From contig OY804578.1 in the NCBI GenBank assembly GCA_963680875.1, positions 97,369,689 to 97,433,688 of the forward strand: a stretch of DNA of 64,000 nt, read 5' to 3'. The position numbers and the translations under genes were made by a program. The first letter of the stretch is position 1. Every line of letters begins with the position of its first letter. The notes under the pieces are model-generated. The model did not search any database and had not been told where the DNA came from. It worked only from the letters and a program-made list of their open reading frames with translations. This document shows, in pieces, positions 43,775 to 54,776 of this stretch. Source of the stretch: Bathymodiolus brooksi (Eukaryota; Mollusca; Bivalvia; Mytilida; Modiolidae).

Positions 43775-44608
43775 TGCACTCCCATTAAATAACTGTTTTA
43801 TTACCTAATTATACTTTTTTAGACAAATTAAAAAACTACTGTTTTCAATATCTAAATATTGTTTAACAATTTTAACAAATAACACAAATTATCTTTTTCA
43901 TAATAAACATGAAGATTCTTAAATTTTTTAATCTGCGCTTGTTTTTAGACTGCACGATGGACATATATAATATGTCCCTGATTGATAGACTGCGCTAGGG
44001 ACATATACTCCCTTGGGGAAGAAATGAACGTTTATTTCTTTAAGAATAAGTTACGCAAATACGCTATAATTAGATTGCACAATTTGAAGTTAGATACAGA
44101 AATTGTACATATAGAACCTCTTTAAAATTAAAAAGAAACAGTAAGTAACGTCACATTGCTGTTAAAATGGCGTCATGAAATAAATGACGTCACTCTGCTG
44201 AAAGAACCATAACGTATTTTACAGCACACGAAGCAACGATTATGCATGAAACATCGCAGTCAAAGGGTTAAATCGTGTTAGATTACGACACTTTCATACG
44301 CTGTAATCCGGGTTTGGACTAGACAAGATTTCATATTAGTAATAAATATTCATCAGACTGTTTTGACTAATCACAATAAAGGTCAAAGGTAGCCAGGCAA
44401 TAGATCACCAGGCAATAGAACACTAGAAAGTCAAAACCTCTTAAATAGTTGAAAATAAAAAATACTTTATAAAACATGTAAAACTTTACAATTAGGTAAT
44501 AAAAGCCTTTACAGGGAAGCAATAGTTATAACAAATTTCAAAAGTGAACTCAGAAGTAGCATACATATGAGGATTAAAAATCCAGAAGTTCTAAATTTAT
44601 ATGACATT

Positions 44609-45326
44609 ATGAAATTACAGTTATTATTGTATATGTTATGACTTGAGTTGTACGAATAGTTCCTTCCATTGTTTACTGTGTAGTAATAAAAAAACATATA
44701 TATAAAAAACCATATATATAAAAAAAACATATATATATACCATATATATATTTATATTGTTAACGTCCCACTATTGTTAACGTCATATATATACACTTAT
44801 AAATATTGTACCTGAAGATCTGCAACAGCAGTGAAAACGTTAGTACAAGAATGTTGTGAAAAATCCGTTTTGTTCTTCTTTTACTAATTTCTTTTATATA
44901 TATATGTGCCATCTACACACGCTTATACACATGTCTTACGTGTATCCCTAGATTTGCCTTACGAGAAAAGGTAACACTACGATTATTGAAGCTCCTTTTA
45001 CAGGGAGTGGATGTAGTCGAGTGGTCTAGGGCGCTGTTTGGTTTAATATTCAGACGTATTATATATTCTTATATCGAATATGAGAGATAATATATGGTTT
45101 ACTTGTGTATGTTATTATAGCGAAACTTAGCTGTGAGTAATGATATTCTTACTGATATTTCATTATTTGCTCATTGTAAATATTTGTAAACCTTTGAGGT
45201 TTCTTGGCACCCAGAGGTAAATTGTTTACAGGTGTATTATAGATATATAAATATATATATAAATGCTCCCGATCTGGAAATTAATTTTCTCTAATTTAGT
45301 CTCTAATTTATTTTTCTATATTACAG
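44609..45326. other. 5' flank / leader intron of gene B
   Basis: Matches A 13690-14160, with AT repeats at 44690-44760 and a truncated tRNA-like SINE head at 45015-45040. Ends in ATATTACAG at 45326, the acceptor for exon 1. Confidence 0.4.
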
Positions 45327-45339
45327 AAAATGAATTGCA

Positions 45340-45382
45340 ATGAAGGAGTTTCTTTTGTTAACTTCGCTTATCTTATTGCAAG
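45340..45382 (+). CDS. Receptor gene B exon 1: signal peptide
   Basis: MKEFLLLTSLILLQ, identical in protein to gene A although three codons differ (TTG/TTA, ACC/ACT, CTG/CTT). Donor CAAG|GTAAGT, phase 1. Exon probably begins at 45327. The codon joined with exon 2 is G+GC (Gly). Confidence 0.7.
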
Positions 45383-45754
45383 GTAAGTTACATGGTCGGC
45401 AACCCATGGCTGATCACACTCCTATACTGAAGGATGGGGAGTAATCGGAACGTGATCAGTCATACCCTACCGACGATTGATAAGTGACAGGAAGTTGAAT
45501 CATTATAGCAGTAAGCTTAGTTATAAAATGTAATCATTTCAGGACCAGAAACGACACACGAACTGCTATTATATAAATGAAATGGTTAATAAATCAGACC
45601 CTTAAATAATTTTGCAAATTTTAAATATTTCAAATATGGAAATTCCGACAACATATTTTTAAATTGATTTATTCTTATGAAATAATTTCAATGAATATAA
45701 GAATACCAGATCGAAGAAACAACCATGATGCCAATTCTTGAGGGTTAGGGACTT

Positions 45755-45965
45755 AGGGTTATGATGTTTAACGCCACTTTAAACAATATTTCAGCTATAT
45801 CGTCGCGATCAGTTTTATTGGTTGAGGAAACCGGAATACCACGAGAAAACCACCGACCTGTGATTGACAAACTTTATCACATAATGTTGTATCGAGTACA
45901 CCTCGCCATGCGCGTGATTCAAATTCACAACGTTAGTGGTGATAGGCACTTATTGAATAGGTAGC
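45755..45965 (-). repeat. tRNA-related SINE, family 1
   Basis: Uninterrupted sister of 14588-15052. Confidence 0.75.
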
Positions 45966-46205
45966 ATTATATGAGTGAAAATCTTAAAATTCTGGAAAAC
46001 TGAGCTATCGTACATGTATGCACAAAACAAGAAGATAGGCGATAAGGAACGTCTTTAACGAATCGATACATGTTCTAGTTTGAATGATATAATGGGAATA
46101 AGGCGCATTAAATGTAACCGAAGCGAGTAGGTGTACGATTTTAAACGTTTCGGAGTTTCTTGTCTTGTGGATAATTAGTCTATATATATATAGGGTCGAA
46201 ACATG

Positions 46206-46780
46206 TAAGTTGCTGTTACCGTAAGATTGTATGAATATTGACACGAACAAGTTAAAATGAGGAAAAAGAGTTGAAATTATAAAAGAAATAACGAAATTTT
46301 ATTGAAAATAAATATGTAAGCAAAAAGTTAAATGGGGGGGGGGGGGTAATTCCGTACAACGAGCGCCTGTGCGTACACAGTACGAGTGGGTATCTAGTTC
46401 TATGTTCTATCATTTTTAGTCTAGTATACATGTACACACATTTTATTTTGTATTGTTTACGAACGATTAAAGACGGTCTTCATGGTACCATCAGTGAAAT
46501 AAAAACACAGTATATTACTATACCGGGGACAGTAAGAGTGTGCGCACACCTTGTACACTAGGGGTCTACGACAGTCCCTTATTTTAAGCTCGTGAGAATT
46601 AGTTATTAGATAATGTAAATGGTTATAAATGAAAATAGTATAAATTGTCTAATTTAAACAGCAGACTCTCGACAGCCGATATTTTAGAGGGGTGTGCGCG
46701 ACAATAATTTATACCTGGAAAAGTAATATTTGACAAGTCGTTGGGATTTTTTACTCATTTCATACCGATATTTAAAATTT
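46206..46780. repeat. Internal tandem duplication around a lost Ig exon
   Basis: 46206-46531 repeats 46782-47110 (both start AAGTTGCTGTTACC), and 46533-46780 repeats 47533-47780. An original duplication of the Ig exon with its flanks was followed by a deletion from the middle of the exon into the following intron in the first copy. Confidence 0.75.
46473..46531 (+). pseudogene. Truncated Ig exon
   Basis: Only the first ~20 codons (DGLHGTISEIKTQYITIPGT) remain, with the usual acceptor. The deletion joins ACA to GTAAGAG, a donor-like sequence, but the exon would then end in phase 0 and throw the next phase-1 exon out of frame. The starting Asp resembles gene A rather than the neighbouring exon. 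Confidence 0.65.
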
Positions 46781-47051
46781 TAAGTTGCTGTTACCATAAG
46801 ATTGTATGAATATTGACACGAACAAGTTAAGATGAGGAAAAAGAGTTGAAATTATAAAAGAAATAACGAAATTTTATTGAAAATAAATATGCAAACAAAA
46901 AGTTATAGGGGGAGGGGGGTAATTCCGTGCCACGGAGCACCTGTGCTACACAGTATGAGTGGGTATCTAGTTCTATGTTATCATTTTTAGTCTAGTACAC
47001 ATGTATACATGTACATACATTTTATTTTGTATTTTTTACGAACGATTAAAG

Positions 47052-47363
47052 GCGGTCTTCATGGTACCATCAGTGAAATAAAAACACAGTATATTACTAT
47101 ACCGGGGACAGTTGTGCTCTCATGTCAATACGAAAATATTCCAACTCTAACATGGCGGCAAAGAAATTTCATCATATCCCAGGATTCAACAATTAATCCG
47201 GCTTTTAATGGAAGTAAAAGGTTTAGAGCCACCATTAAACAAAAAGACAAACAATATGAGTTACAGATATTAAACACGACAGAAGAAGACCTTGGTTTAT
47301 ATGTGTGCGATGCACAACTCAACTCAACTACTACTGAAGCTAAAGTGATATTGAGACTGGCAG
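47052..47363 (+). CDS. Receptor gene B exon 2: V-type immunoglobulin domain
   Basis: 312 nt (104 codons), phase 1-1. Cys25 (LSCQY), Trp35 (LTWRQ), RF(R/RA) and DLGLYVC are all present, so the fold should be intact. Two N-glycosylation sequons (NGS, NST), the second absent in gene A. Position after the signal exon makes it the N-terminal extracellular domain. Around 22 residues differ from gene A, while the first 16 (LHGTISEIKTQYIT) and the DLGLYVC strand are nearly identical. Ligand unknown; FREP- or Tie-like relationships are possible but not shown. Confidence 0.75.
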
Positions 47364-47973
47364 GTAAAATCATATAATTTCAGTCAGGTGACGTTTAACA
47401 AAGGTGTTGTGTCTCATCGCGACGCCGCTCAAAATGTAAAAAAAACCATGATACATTAACATTCGTAAATAGTACACAAAAGCATAAGAATGAATTAATA
47501 AGACCATATATACGCAAAGGCAGGAAATTATGTAAGAGTGTGCGCATACCTTGTACACTAGGAGTCTAGGACAGTCCCTTATTTTAAGCTCGTGAGAATT
47601 AGTTATTAGATAATGTAAATGGTTATAAATGAAAATACATGTAGTATAAATTGTCTAATTTAAACAGCAGACTCTCGACAGCCGATATTTTAGAGGGGTG
47701 TGCGCGACAATAATTTATAACTGGAAAAGTAATATTTGTGACAAGTCGTTGGTTTTTTTTACTCATTTGATACCGATATTTTAAATACAGATAACTGTAT
47801 TTTTAGATAAACAGAGAAATATGCATTTTGATCTGTTTTCTATATAAAGGTATCTTTGTTTACTTAATATCTAGCGAGTGAGCCAGTGAATGAATTGTTG
47901 TTTAACACCAAAAGTGCAGTTTTCAGCCATATCTTGGCGAGAAATATAACTTTTGGTCAGATAATGTTAATGT

Positions 47974-48109
47974 TAGAAATGCTTGTACCAAGTCAAGGTC
48001 ATTACGGTTTCCAGTTGTTGACTGATTTTGTCTGTTTATATACTTATGAGTTTTGACTTTCCCGTTGGAAAATTGTTCGGAGTTCGGTAATTTTGTTATT
48101 ACCCTTATT
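47974..48109 (+). mobile_element. Penelope-like 3' tail insertion (copy B only)
   Basis: 136 bp equal to the extreme 3' UTR of the 7879 element, plus orientation, ending GTTATTACCCTTATT. In copy A (16150) a short different sequence stands here. A severely 5'-truncated insertion in intron 2 of gene B. Confidence 0.8.
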
Positions 48110-48354
48110 GTACCAGACCAACACACTTAGACCTTTACAGTGCTAGTTTATAGTAGGCTATGACGTACTTCTGCCCTGCCTGTGCATCTTCTGGCTCCTG
48201 CTCATGGATGTCCAATCTCTACCAGAGTTATCTTTCTTTTCCGGTCTCGCATCAACTTCTCAACTTTTACCAGATTCCTGTAAAACTACAACTTAATTTA
48301 TCCAAGCAAAGTACTCAGTAAACAGTAGCATCCTAAGCTCAAAATTCAAACATT

Positions 48355-48515
48355 TTCTCAGACATAGGTGACCTACATCGATTTTGACTATTCTGTTTAG
48401 GCCTTTGGGTTTTGTTGCTCCTACAGATTTTTAAATTCTTTGGCTTTCCAATCTTTTGACTTTGAGTCTATCTGAAACGCGCCGTGCGCACTAAATTTAA
48501 TATCTACGTTTTATC
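48355..48515 (+). repeat. Hammerhead-like repeat, monomer
   Basis: Sister of the second unit of the dimer in A (16666-16825), with the same helix II deletion (CTGAAACGCG). Confidence 0.5.
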
Positions 48516-48982
48516 TAGTTATCTTACAATAATTATCACTGATTTCAATTATTTCTAGATTGTTTTCAGATTATTTTGTTACATTAAAATTTGTGGTATT
48601 CCAAATAATCACATAGAATATAACCATATTTTATGTCAATACTTATGTGTGAAAGGTTGAATTATTTGAGACATTAATGGAGGTTGGTGCGAGAACAAGG
48701 AACGATAACTCTGACTGGGGTATATTGAAGTGTATTTGGGATCGAATCTGGAATCACAACACCAACCCTTCACTTCATCATTTTAAATCATCTTAATGTT
48801 GGCAGACCAGTGGTTCAGTTTCTCAGTGTGGTAAGTGAGACTTTTCGACATCTCTGTTTAACTTGTATATAAATGTATTTTGCATATTTTTAGTTAGTTA
48901 GATCTAGTGTCATAATTTTGACTGAAATATTGTTGAAAGTGGCGTTAAACACTACAACCCTAACCCATATTTCTATTTTTAG

Positions 48983-49075
48983 ATTTCATTATTAGTACTG
49001 AGGAAAATATCATGTCAACAATATTTGTTGACAATGATAAATCTACAACATTTATTTCCGAAGAGAAATCTACAG
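48983..49075 (+). CDS. Receptor gene B exon 3: Ser/Thr/Glu-rich stalk
   Basis: 93 nt (31 codons), phase 1-1, encoding D + FIISTEENIMSTIFVDNDKS then TTFISEEKST. Nine codons shorter than in gene A, without loss of frame; the sequon NFT is missing. Confidence 0.6.
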
Positions 49076-49396
49076 GTATGTATTTTTTACTTAATTATAG
49101 ATTGATCAAAAATAGCAGTTGTAAGCACAGACACCACAGGCACTTGGGTCCAGGTTTTTTTTTTTAATTTTATCAATAAAATGTGCATCTACAACGTATA
49201 TGAACCCGTTTGATATGCTTCGTTGTGAAATAAACGCCTTTATGAACCATGCAATGTATGTCATGTATCTAATCTACTCTATAGTAGATACATTGTATTA
49301 GGAAAATGTTTATGAAATTTAACGCCAGTATATTGCTGAAATATTGCCAAAGAAGGCATTAAGCAGCATAATAATAATAATATTTAATAATTTCAG

Positions 49397-49456
49397 AAAG
49401 ACAGAGCACAATCACCAACAAGGAATACGAAGAGGAAAATACCAAGGAGGGCAAAG
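49397..49456 (+). CDS. Receptor gene B exon 4: short charged linker
   Basis: 60 nt, phase 1-1, ERQSTITNKEYEEENTKEGK; only the last residue differs from gene A. Acceptor AATTTCAG, donor AAAG|GTCGAG. Confidence 0.5.
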
Positions 49457-50313
49457 GTCGAGTATATTTCCACATTTTGTCTTTACATTTTCGACTAGTG
49501 AATTCGAAATGTAATGAGGACTAGATTGCCATTTAAAGTGTAGTCTTGTTTTTTACATTCCCAATGTTTAACTTATCGTCAATCATATGTATGCCTGAAT
49601 TGGTTGATTCATGTTCATGTGCAATTTCTATGTTTCAAACGAGTATAGATTTCTTCACTTAACTGGTTGGGAATTAAGACTTTACGATGAATACCACCGC
49701 CGCTAGAAATTAGATATTTGTTTGTTAAATAATATGTGTAGAAAAAAAAAATTAAGTGAGAAGGGATAATCTACATAAAGAAATATTAGGATCAAAAAGA
49801 AAAACAAGCGAGTAAGGGTGTCTGTGGATAAAAAAAACGGATGTTTGTGTAACATATCCATTCTTGATTCTTAGACAATAATTGATTTTTCTTTTTCTTC
49901 CAATTACAATCTTTATCTAGGGACCACAAGAGCCCCGCGTCAATAAACAATAGCTCTAAATATATGCAAATTTGGATGTACGTATCACAAATTTACAAAT
50001 TATGCATTTATATTACTGGTCAAGATAAATCATCTTTTAAAAGATTTTCATTGTAGTTTCTCTTAATCATTGAACCTCATATACCCTAGGTCTTTATTGG
50101 TCTAAGCTTGAATCTGCATATCACAATGCTGGTTCGTACCATTTCCAATCTGGTTCTTACGAAAAAAATGTTTTAATATTTTCCCCAATTACAACCAAAT
50201 GTTAGTTCCTAAATCATGTAATAAATTTTGGTTACTGTAACGCAGAGCGTTACAAATGTCCCCCAAACGAACAATACAAGTACTAGTGGTATGAATGAAG
50301 AATAGTGTGAGAA
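49457..50313. other. Intron after exon 4 of gene B, to the duplication edge
   Basis: Almost identical to A 20740-21597; nothing recognised in it. The high similarity over ~850 bp is a useful neutral yardstick for the exons. Confidence 0.5.
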
Positions 50314-50347
50314 CATACTGATCACTTGTTCCTCGGAGTAGCATGTT
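50314..50347. other. 34-bp filler copied from the Penelope RT
   Basis: Bases 50314-50347 are identical to 8924-8957, inside the reverse transcriptase (same orientation on the plus strand). The match starts at the last shared bases of the duplication (CATA) and ends in unique DNA. Templated filler at a rearrangement junction is the simplest reading. Confidence 0.75.
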
Positions 50348-52364
50348 CATCTCATTAGGTCAAGCTTTGGACAACAATAGCAAGAAGAAAATATAAATAA
50401 AAAATAAACAACAAATGTCATAGAAAAAAATCATTTTTTCACAGATTATAAATTATTTTGATTTGTTTTGTAACTGGAAAAAGCTAATGTCTCTGCAGTT
50501 AACTGGTCGTTATGAAACAGTTACTAGTATTCCTATCAAACATATCTAGCCAAGTGAATGAAAGCTCAGATAATTTCATTAGATCAGATCTAATCCGAGT
50601 CTCTTGTGTGGTAATATCTTGCTTTCATCGCACTTGTGAAACTGTCTTATGGGTGCCACACCTCTTGCAGCATCGTCAGGATCTGAAATCGTGGCCACTT
50701 TGCGATGTGCTTTCCGTTTGGATCTTGCCTTCAGGTCGAAGATATGATTTCTGGAAAAAACAAAAAAAACAAATGCCAAATTAACATGTCTAAAGCTAAT
50801 TTAAACAATTCGATTATAGGAATTTTCATGAAAACGTATTGCTTAAGTGGCGATCCTGTATTTGCTCAGTTTCATGCTTTTTTGCACTTTATATTCAAGT
50901 CGACCCAACAAGCTGCCGTACAGTACGAATGTTATTTTAGGCAATTCATCGTACAGTACTGAACAATTCGCTGTACAACGCAATGAACATATGTTGACTA
51001 AAATCTCCCAGAATAAGCTATTTCTACAAAAATGTGGAATTGAAACTAAGTTATAATGACCAATAGTTGCTACTTTTTCCGTAAAATACGCGATATGCGT
51101 CCAAACAATGACGCTCAAGTCGATTTAAAGCGTCGCATGATTATTTTGACAGGTACCAGATGCACTTATTTTGAGTTTAAAACGACGCATAAAACATTCT
51201 GCATGGTTATATATGCTGCGATTCATTGCTACATTTCTTACAAATAGGCATATAACTCTTTGACAACATAATACAAGTATAAACAGGAATAAATTATGAA
51301 ATTCATACCTCGTGTGTGCGATCCGTCATTGTTCTCCCGCTTGCCTGGTACACAATTTCCGGTGTCAATGATACACAGTGGTTATTGTAAAATATCGAGT
51401 CGAAGCGAGGATTCCCTCTTCGTATTTTGACGACTGTTTCTTACCTTTATGTATATATAAGTAAAACGGCAGCTGGACCTAGAAACAAAAGTTAGTAGAA
51501 CGAGAGAGTTGTAACACGAAATGTTGTAAAATATGGATAAATGGTTCAAAGATATACTTCCAGACAAAGATCCATACCATAATCGCGGGAGGGACCAAAT
51601 GAGGAAAAAGGGGGTCCGGAATTCGAGTGCCTGTGGTCCAGATAGCCGGTTGTAGGGTGTGGTAATATAACGACTGGATTATTCGGGTTACGTAACACCC
51701 GTCAAATTAAAAGCGGGATGACTCTTGCTCAAATCTGTGAACAATGAAATGTTTGCGGGAAAAAATTGACCGATTCACTGTGGATAACTGGATTTATTCT
51801 TCACATGAATAAATCCTATTATGAACTAACGTAATTAACATGCTCAAAATGCTCAACATGCTCGAAATCAAAATATTGGCACGCGAAAACAAAACATATT
51901 TAAATTTATTCTATTTTAGGGACCGACCATTTAACTTGCAAAGGGGGGGGGGGGTTATGGTTTTTTGTTTCGTTCAGAATTTTTTTTTTCCAGAATTAAA
52001 CATTAGGTTATATGACAAAAACTCTGAATCAGATTCAGGAAGAATAGACCAAACGAAAAAGGCGAAAAAAGAGGACAATAAATGAAACTAAGCATTGACC
52101 AATACAACCGAGATAAACCGATGTGCTCCCGAGGGGTAAGCAGCTCGTGAGTAACAAATCAAACACTTTATCAGTACAATACATTCAACCCACCCATAAT
52201 CGGCTTCAAGAGGTATTTTCATTTGAGGAATCTTAATAATTGCTGATATCAGATATGGTAATTTTTAATGGATAGACATTAAATATCTGTTTTCAATAAC
52301 GTACATAAAACAATCACAGAACTAGCATATTGCATTGTGTTTTCGTCTTACTTAGTGTGCAGTG
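50348..52364. other. Intron of gene B or intergenic, no supported exon
   Basis: Unique AT-rich DNA. 51660-51692 has the complement of words found at 62437-62465 (CCCGAATAATCCAGTCG). A G-run with flanking GGGACCGACCATTTAACTTG at 51920-51955 may be repeat-derived. One weak minus-strand exon candidate is listed separately. Confidence 0.35.
50579..50757 (-). CDS. Possible exon on the minus strand (weak)
   Basis: After a T-rich tract ending TTTTTTCCAG the minus strand is open for ~60 codons: RNHIFDLKARSKRKAHRKVA, then TISDPDDAARGVAPIRQFHK and CDESKILPHKRLGLDLI, stop. Basic, soluble, no recognised domain. Opposite strand to the receptor genes. It could be chance; no sister copy exists in the window to test it. 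Confidence 0.2.
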
Positions 52365-54580
52365 GGGTACCTGTAAAGTGCGAAACGAAATAGAAACGAA
52401 ACCAAACGAAACCAAACGAAACGAAATCAAACAAAACCGAACGAAACGAAACGAAACCGATCGAAATGAAACGAAACGAAATGTAACTAAGCGAAACGAA
52501 ATGTAGCGGGAAAAAAAAAACGAAACCGAACGAAACGAAACGAAATGTAACGAAAAAAAAATGAAAAATTCAATATGGCATGAAGACTAAGAGGGTTTAT
52601 AATATATTGATTATCCAAATTTAGAAGACTTAAAGGGTTCCCGGTTTTATACTATAATATGATTATCCAAATTTATTATACCTCAGCATTTTTTTTCTAT
52701 ATGAAATTTTAAACAACTGATAGAATTACTACTTTCGCATACTTGATAATAATACTTAGATGACTGTTGTCGGGTCAATAGATTCCGAACTGTTGCCGTC
52801 TGAAAAACTCCCGGACTTTTTGTAAAGTACTAGTACTCCTTTCGATTGAATTTTTGATTTTCACAAGGTCGCTTTCAGCCAATGGAGTGACATCTTTTCG
52901 TGGACTTTTTTTTACACGATTTATTGTTACTGTACAGCCGATATGAGACAGAAAGTATAGAGCATGGACATGTTCGGTGGTTGAAATTCTCGGATTAGAC
53001 TATACTGGGGTGACATATTGGACAACCCAGCAGGTCCCAAATGCGGAGCAGAGACCGCTTAGCATTTCGGAGCACCTTGGCCTATACTTGGTTTTCAAAA
53101 GTTTAAAACATAAATCGTTGTTAAGGTGCAAGGCATCGCACAGTCATGTATTTTTTTCTCCTCACGGTTTGTGATTTCGTGCTATTAAAGCTTTTGTTTA
53201 AGACAGCACGACTAATGTGTGTGAAAAAAGTATGGCTTTTTGTCAGAGGACCTTTTTGTCTTAAGCTACATGTAGTTGTCAGTTAACTTCGATTATTCAG
53301 TTGTGAGACCCTACTCGTTTTCAATTTGTTTAAACTTGCTTGTTCAATCTATTGTTGATCTTGTATGTTTCTTGTTTTGTCTCGTATTATAGACACTGGT
53401 TCGTTCTGATTTTTACTGTGTCTTATTTGTTCTTATTTTTTATCAGTGGTCTGCATTCAGAGAGAGGGTTGAGTGCTCATGTAACTGATGTAACCTCGTC
53501 ACATTTAATGTGCTAGTCCCAAGTCAGGTGATATTTTGAAAATGAATTTGCTGTTAGCTTTTAATGAACACTGAATTCACTTCACATTTACTGTTAAGTG
53601 TTTTCAGTAATTTTCGATTCTATGTTATCTGTTTTTAATCAAAATTGATTTCCTGTTTTGTTGTTTGTGGATCTGGACCATCCATTTCCCCTAATAAATG
53701 AGCCATTTGTAACTTCAATGCACATTTAACGGCTATAGATTAATATCAATCATACCGCTTTTAACACGACCACGATAGGACCGTGTTGACCTTCAACGCT
53801 GAAGGGCGTGAGTGTCTAACTCCGAGGGAACGGTCATTGAAGACCATCCAAGCAGTGACCAGGATTATCATTGAAAGAGCAGAACTTATAATTTAAGCGT
53901 TGTTCCTTGACACAGTAACAATGAATCGTGTGAAAAAATCCCCGAAAACATGTCTCTCCATTGCCTGAAAGTGATTGAAATTCATACATTATTATATTAA
54001 TGGCATTAATACAGATTAGGCGCTGCCTGTGAAAGAAATCGTGTGACGAAAACTGAGAGAGGCGAGACAAGAATGTTTAACGATTGTCCATTTTTAGAAT
54101 AAATTGAGCGTTTTAGACAAAGATATTGTAAGGGTTTTTGAATTTTTTCTTGTTATTTTTAAACTGAACATTTTGATTTCATTCAAATCAAAAATCTACT
54201 TTCACTTTAACTTCAGTCCGTATTTTCTTGTTTGTGCGGAAAGCTGAGATACCTTCCGGTTTAATTTTGTTCATTATGGATCACGTGACCATTTATTTAC
54301 TACACAAATATTACCGTTTAGCGCGCATCTGCGATGCTCGCTATGAATTAAACCCTCTAAGTCTTCATACTACATTTTTCTTTCTCTGGTCGAAATATAT
54401 CGAAAATTTTACCCGGTTTCGTTTCGTTTGATTTCGTTTCATTTCGATCGGTTTCGTTTCGTTTCGTTTGATTTCGTTTCGTTTCGTTTCGATCGGTTTT
54501 TCGTTTCGTTTCGTTTGATTTCGTTTCGTTTCTTTCGGTTTCGTTTCGTTTTTATTTCGTTTCGCACTTTACAGGTACCC
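52365..54580. repeat. Inverted-repeat block bounded by (CGAAA)n / (TTTCG)n
   Basis: 28 bp at 52365-52392 (GGGTACCTGTAAAGTGCGAA...) are repeated as exact complement at 54553-54580. Next to each, on the inner side, lies an array of CGAAA (52381-52560) or TTTCG (54411-54567) units, again inverted. The right arm includes the EGF exon acceptor and six exon bases. The interior, 52560-54410, has no recognised coding; 54070-54350 resembles 63490-63760. Confidence 0.75.
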
Positions 54581-54715
54581 TGTGCAGTAAGGGATATTTT
54601 GGAATGGATTGTACACTGCGATGTTATTGCAAAAATGGATATTGCAACTCTACCTCAGGAGTATGCCAGGAAAACAAGTGTAAAAAAGGATGGACAGGGG
54701 AGTTTTGCAATGAAG
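54575..54715 (+). CDS. EGF-like (laminin-type) exon, probably receptor gene B
   Basis: 141 nt (47 codons), phase 1-1: acceptor CACTTTACAG at 54574, donor GAAG|GTAATG. Encodes GTLCSKGYFGMDCTLRCYCK, then NGYCNSTSGVCQENKCKKGW, then TGEFCNE. Eight cysteines at 4, 13, 17, 19, 24, 31, 36 and 45 with GYFGMDC and GWTGEFC, the pattern of EGF repeats in MEGF, SREC and Tie-type receptors. One NST sequon. Phase and strand fit gene B, whose exon 4 ends 5.1 kb upstream, but the intron is long and linkage is inferred. No second EGF exon and no TM exon follow within the window. Confidence 0.75.
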
Positions 54716-54776
54716 GTAATGTATTATACTCTTAATATTATACCTGCGTCTTTTGATATTTCGATGTTGTTTAATA

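Larger units (their letters stand above)
41688..43792. mobile_element. Element with 20-bp perfect terminal inverted repeats
   Basis: TTATTTAATGGGAGTGCAGG at 41688-41707 and its exact complement at 43773-43792. Inside both ends lie clusters of GCCATTTTTCCCCC / GGGGGAAAAATGGC-type words in alternating orientation (41710-41980 and 43440-43620), poly-C runs and ACTACTATAGGA words. Confidence 0.65.
40676..44608. mobile_element. Nested LINE and fold-back block, copy B only
   Basis: Replaces a few bases in copy A (~13668-13690). From outside in: a LINE C-terminal fragment (41090-41687 and 44508-44608), split by fold-back DNA (41688-44507) that itself carries a tRNA-type SINE (42988-43260) and a near-perfect palindrome (43638-43774). 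40680-41090 holds nothing I recognise. Confidence 0.65.
24776..50317. repeat. Segmental duplication, copy B
   Basis: Second copy of the unit that fills 1-21606, head-to-tail with it. The upstream edge aligns to base 1 of the window. The downstream edge is sharp: after the shared bases GAGAACATA at 50309-50317 copy A continues into the spacer (21601) while copy B continues into a 34-bp scrap of reverse transcriptase and then unique DNA. B is longer than A because of expanded minisatellites (26980-27645, 31480-34568), a block at 40676-44608 made of LINE and fold-back DNA, and an internal duplication around a truncated Ig exon (46206-46780). Confidence 0.9.

Noticed and set aside
47125..47373. 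Minus-strand frames opposite the Ig exons
   Set aside because: Shadow frames of the coding strand; the plus-strand frame has Ig motifs and splice sites.
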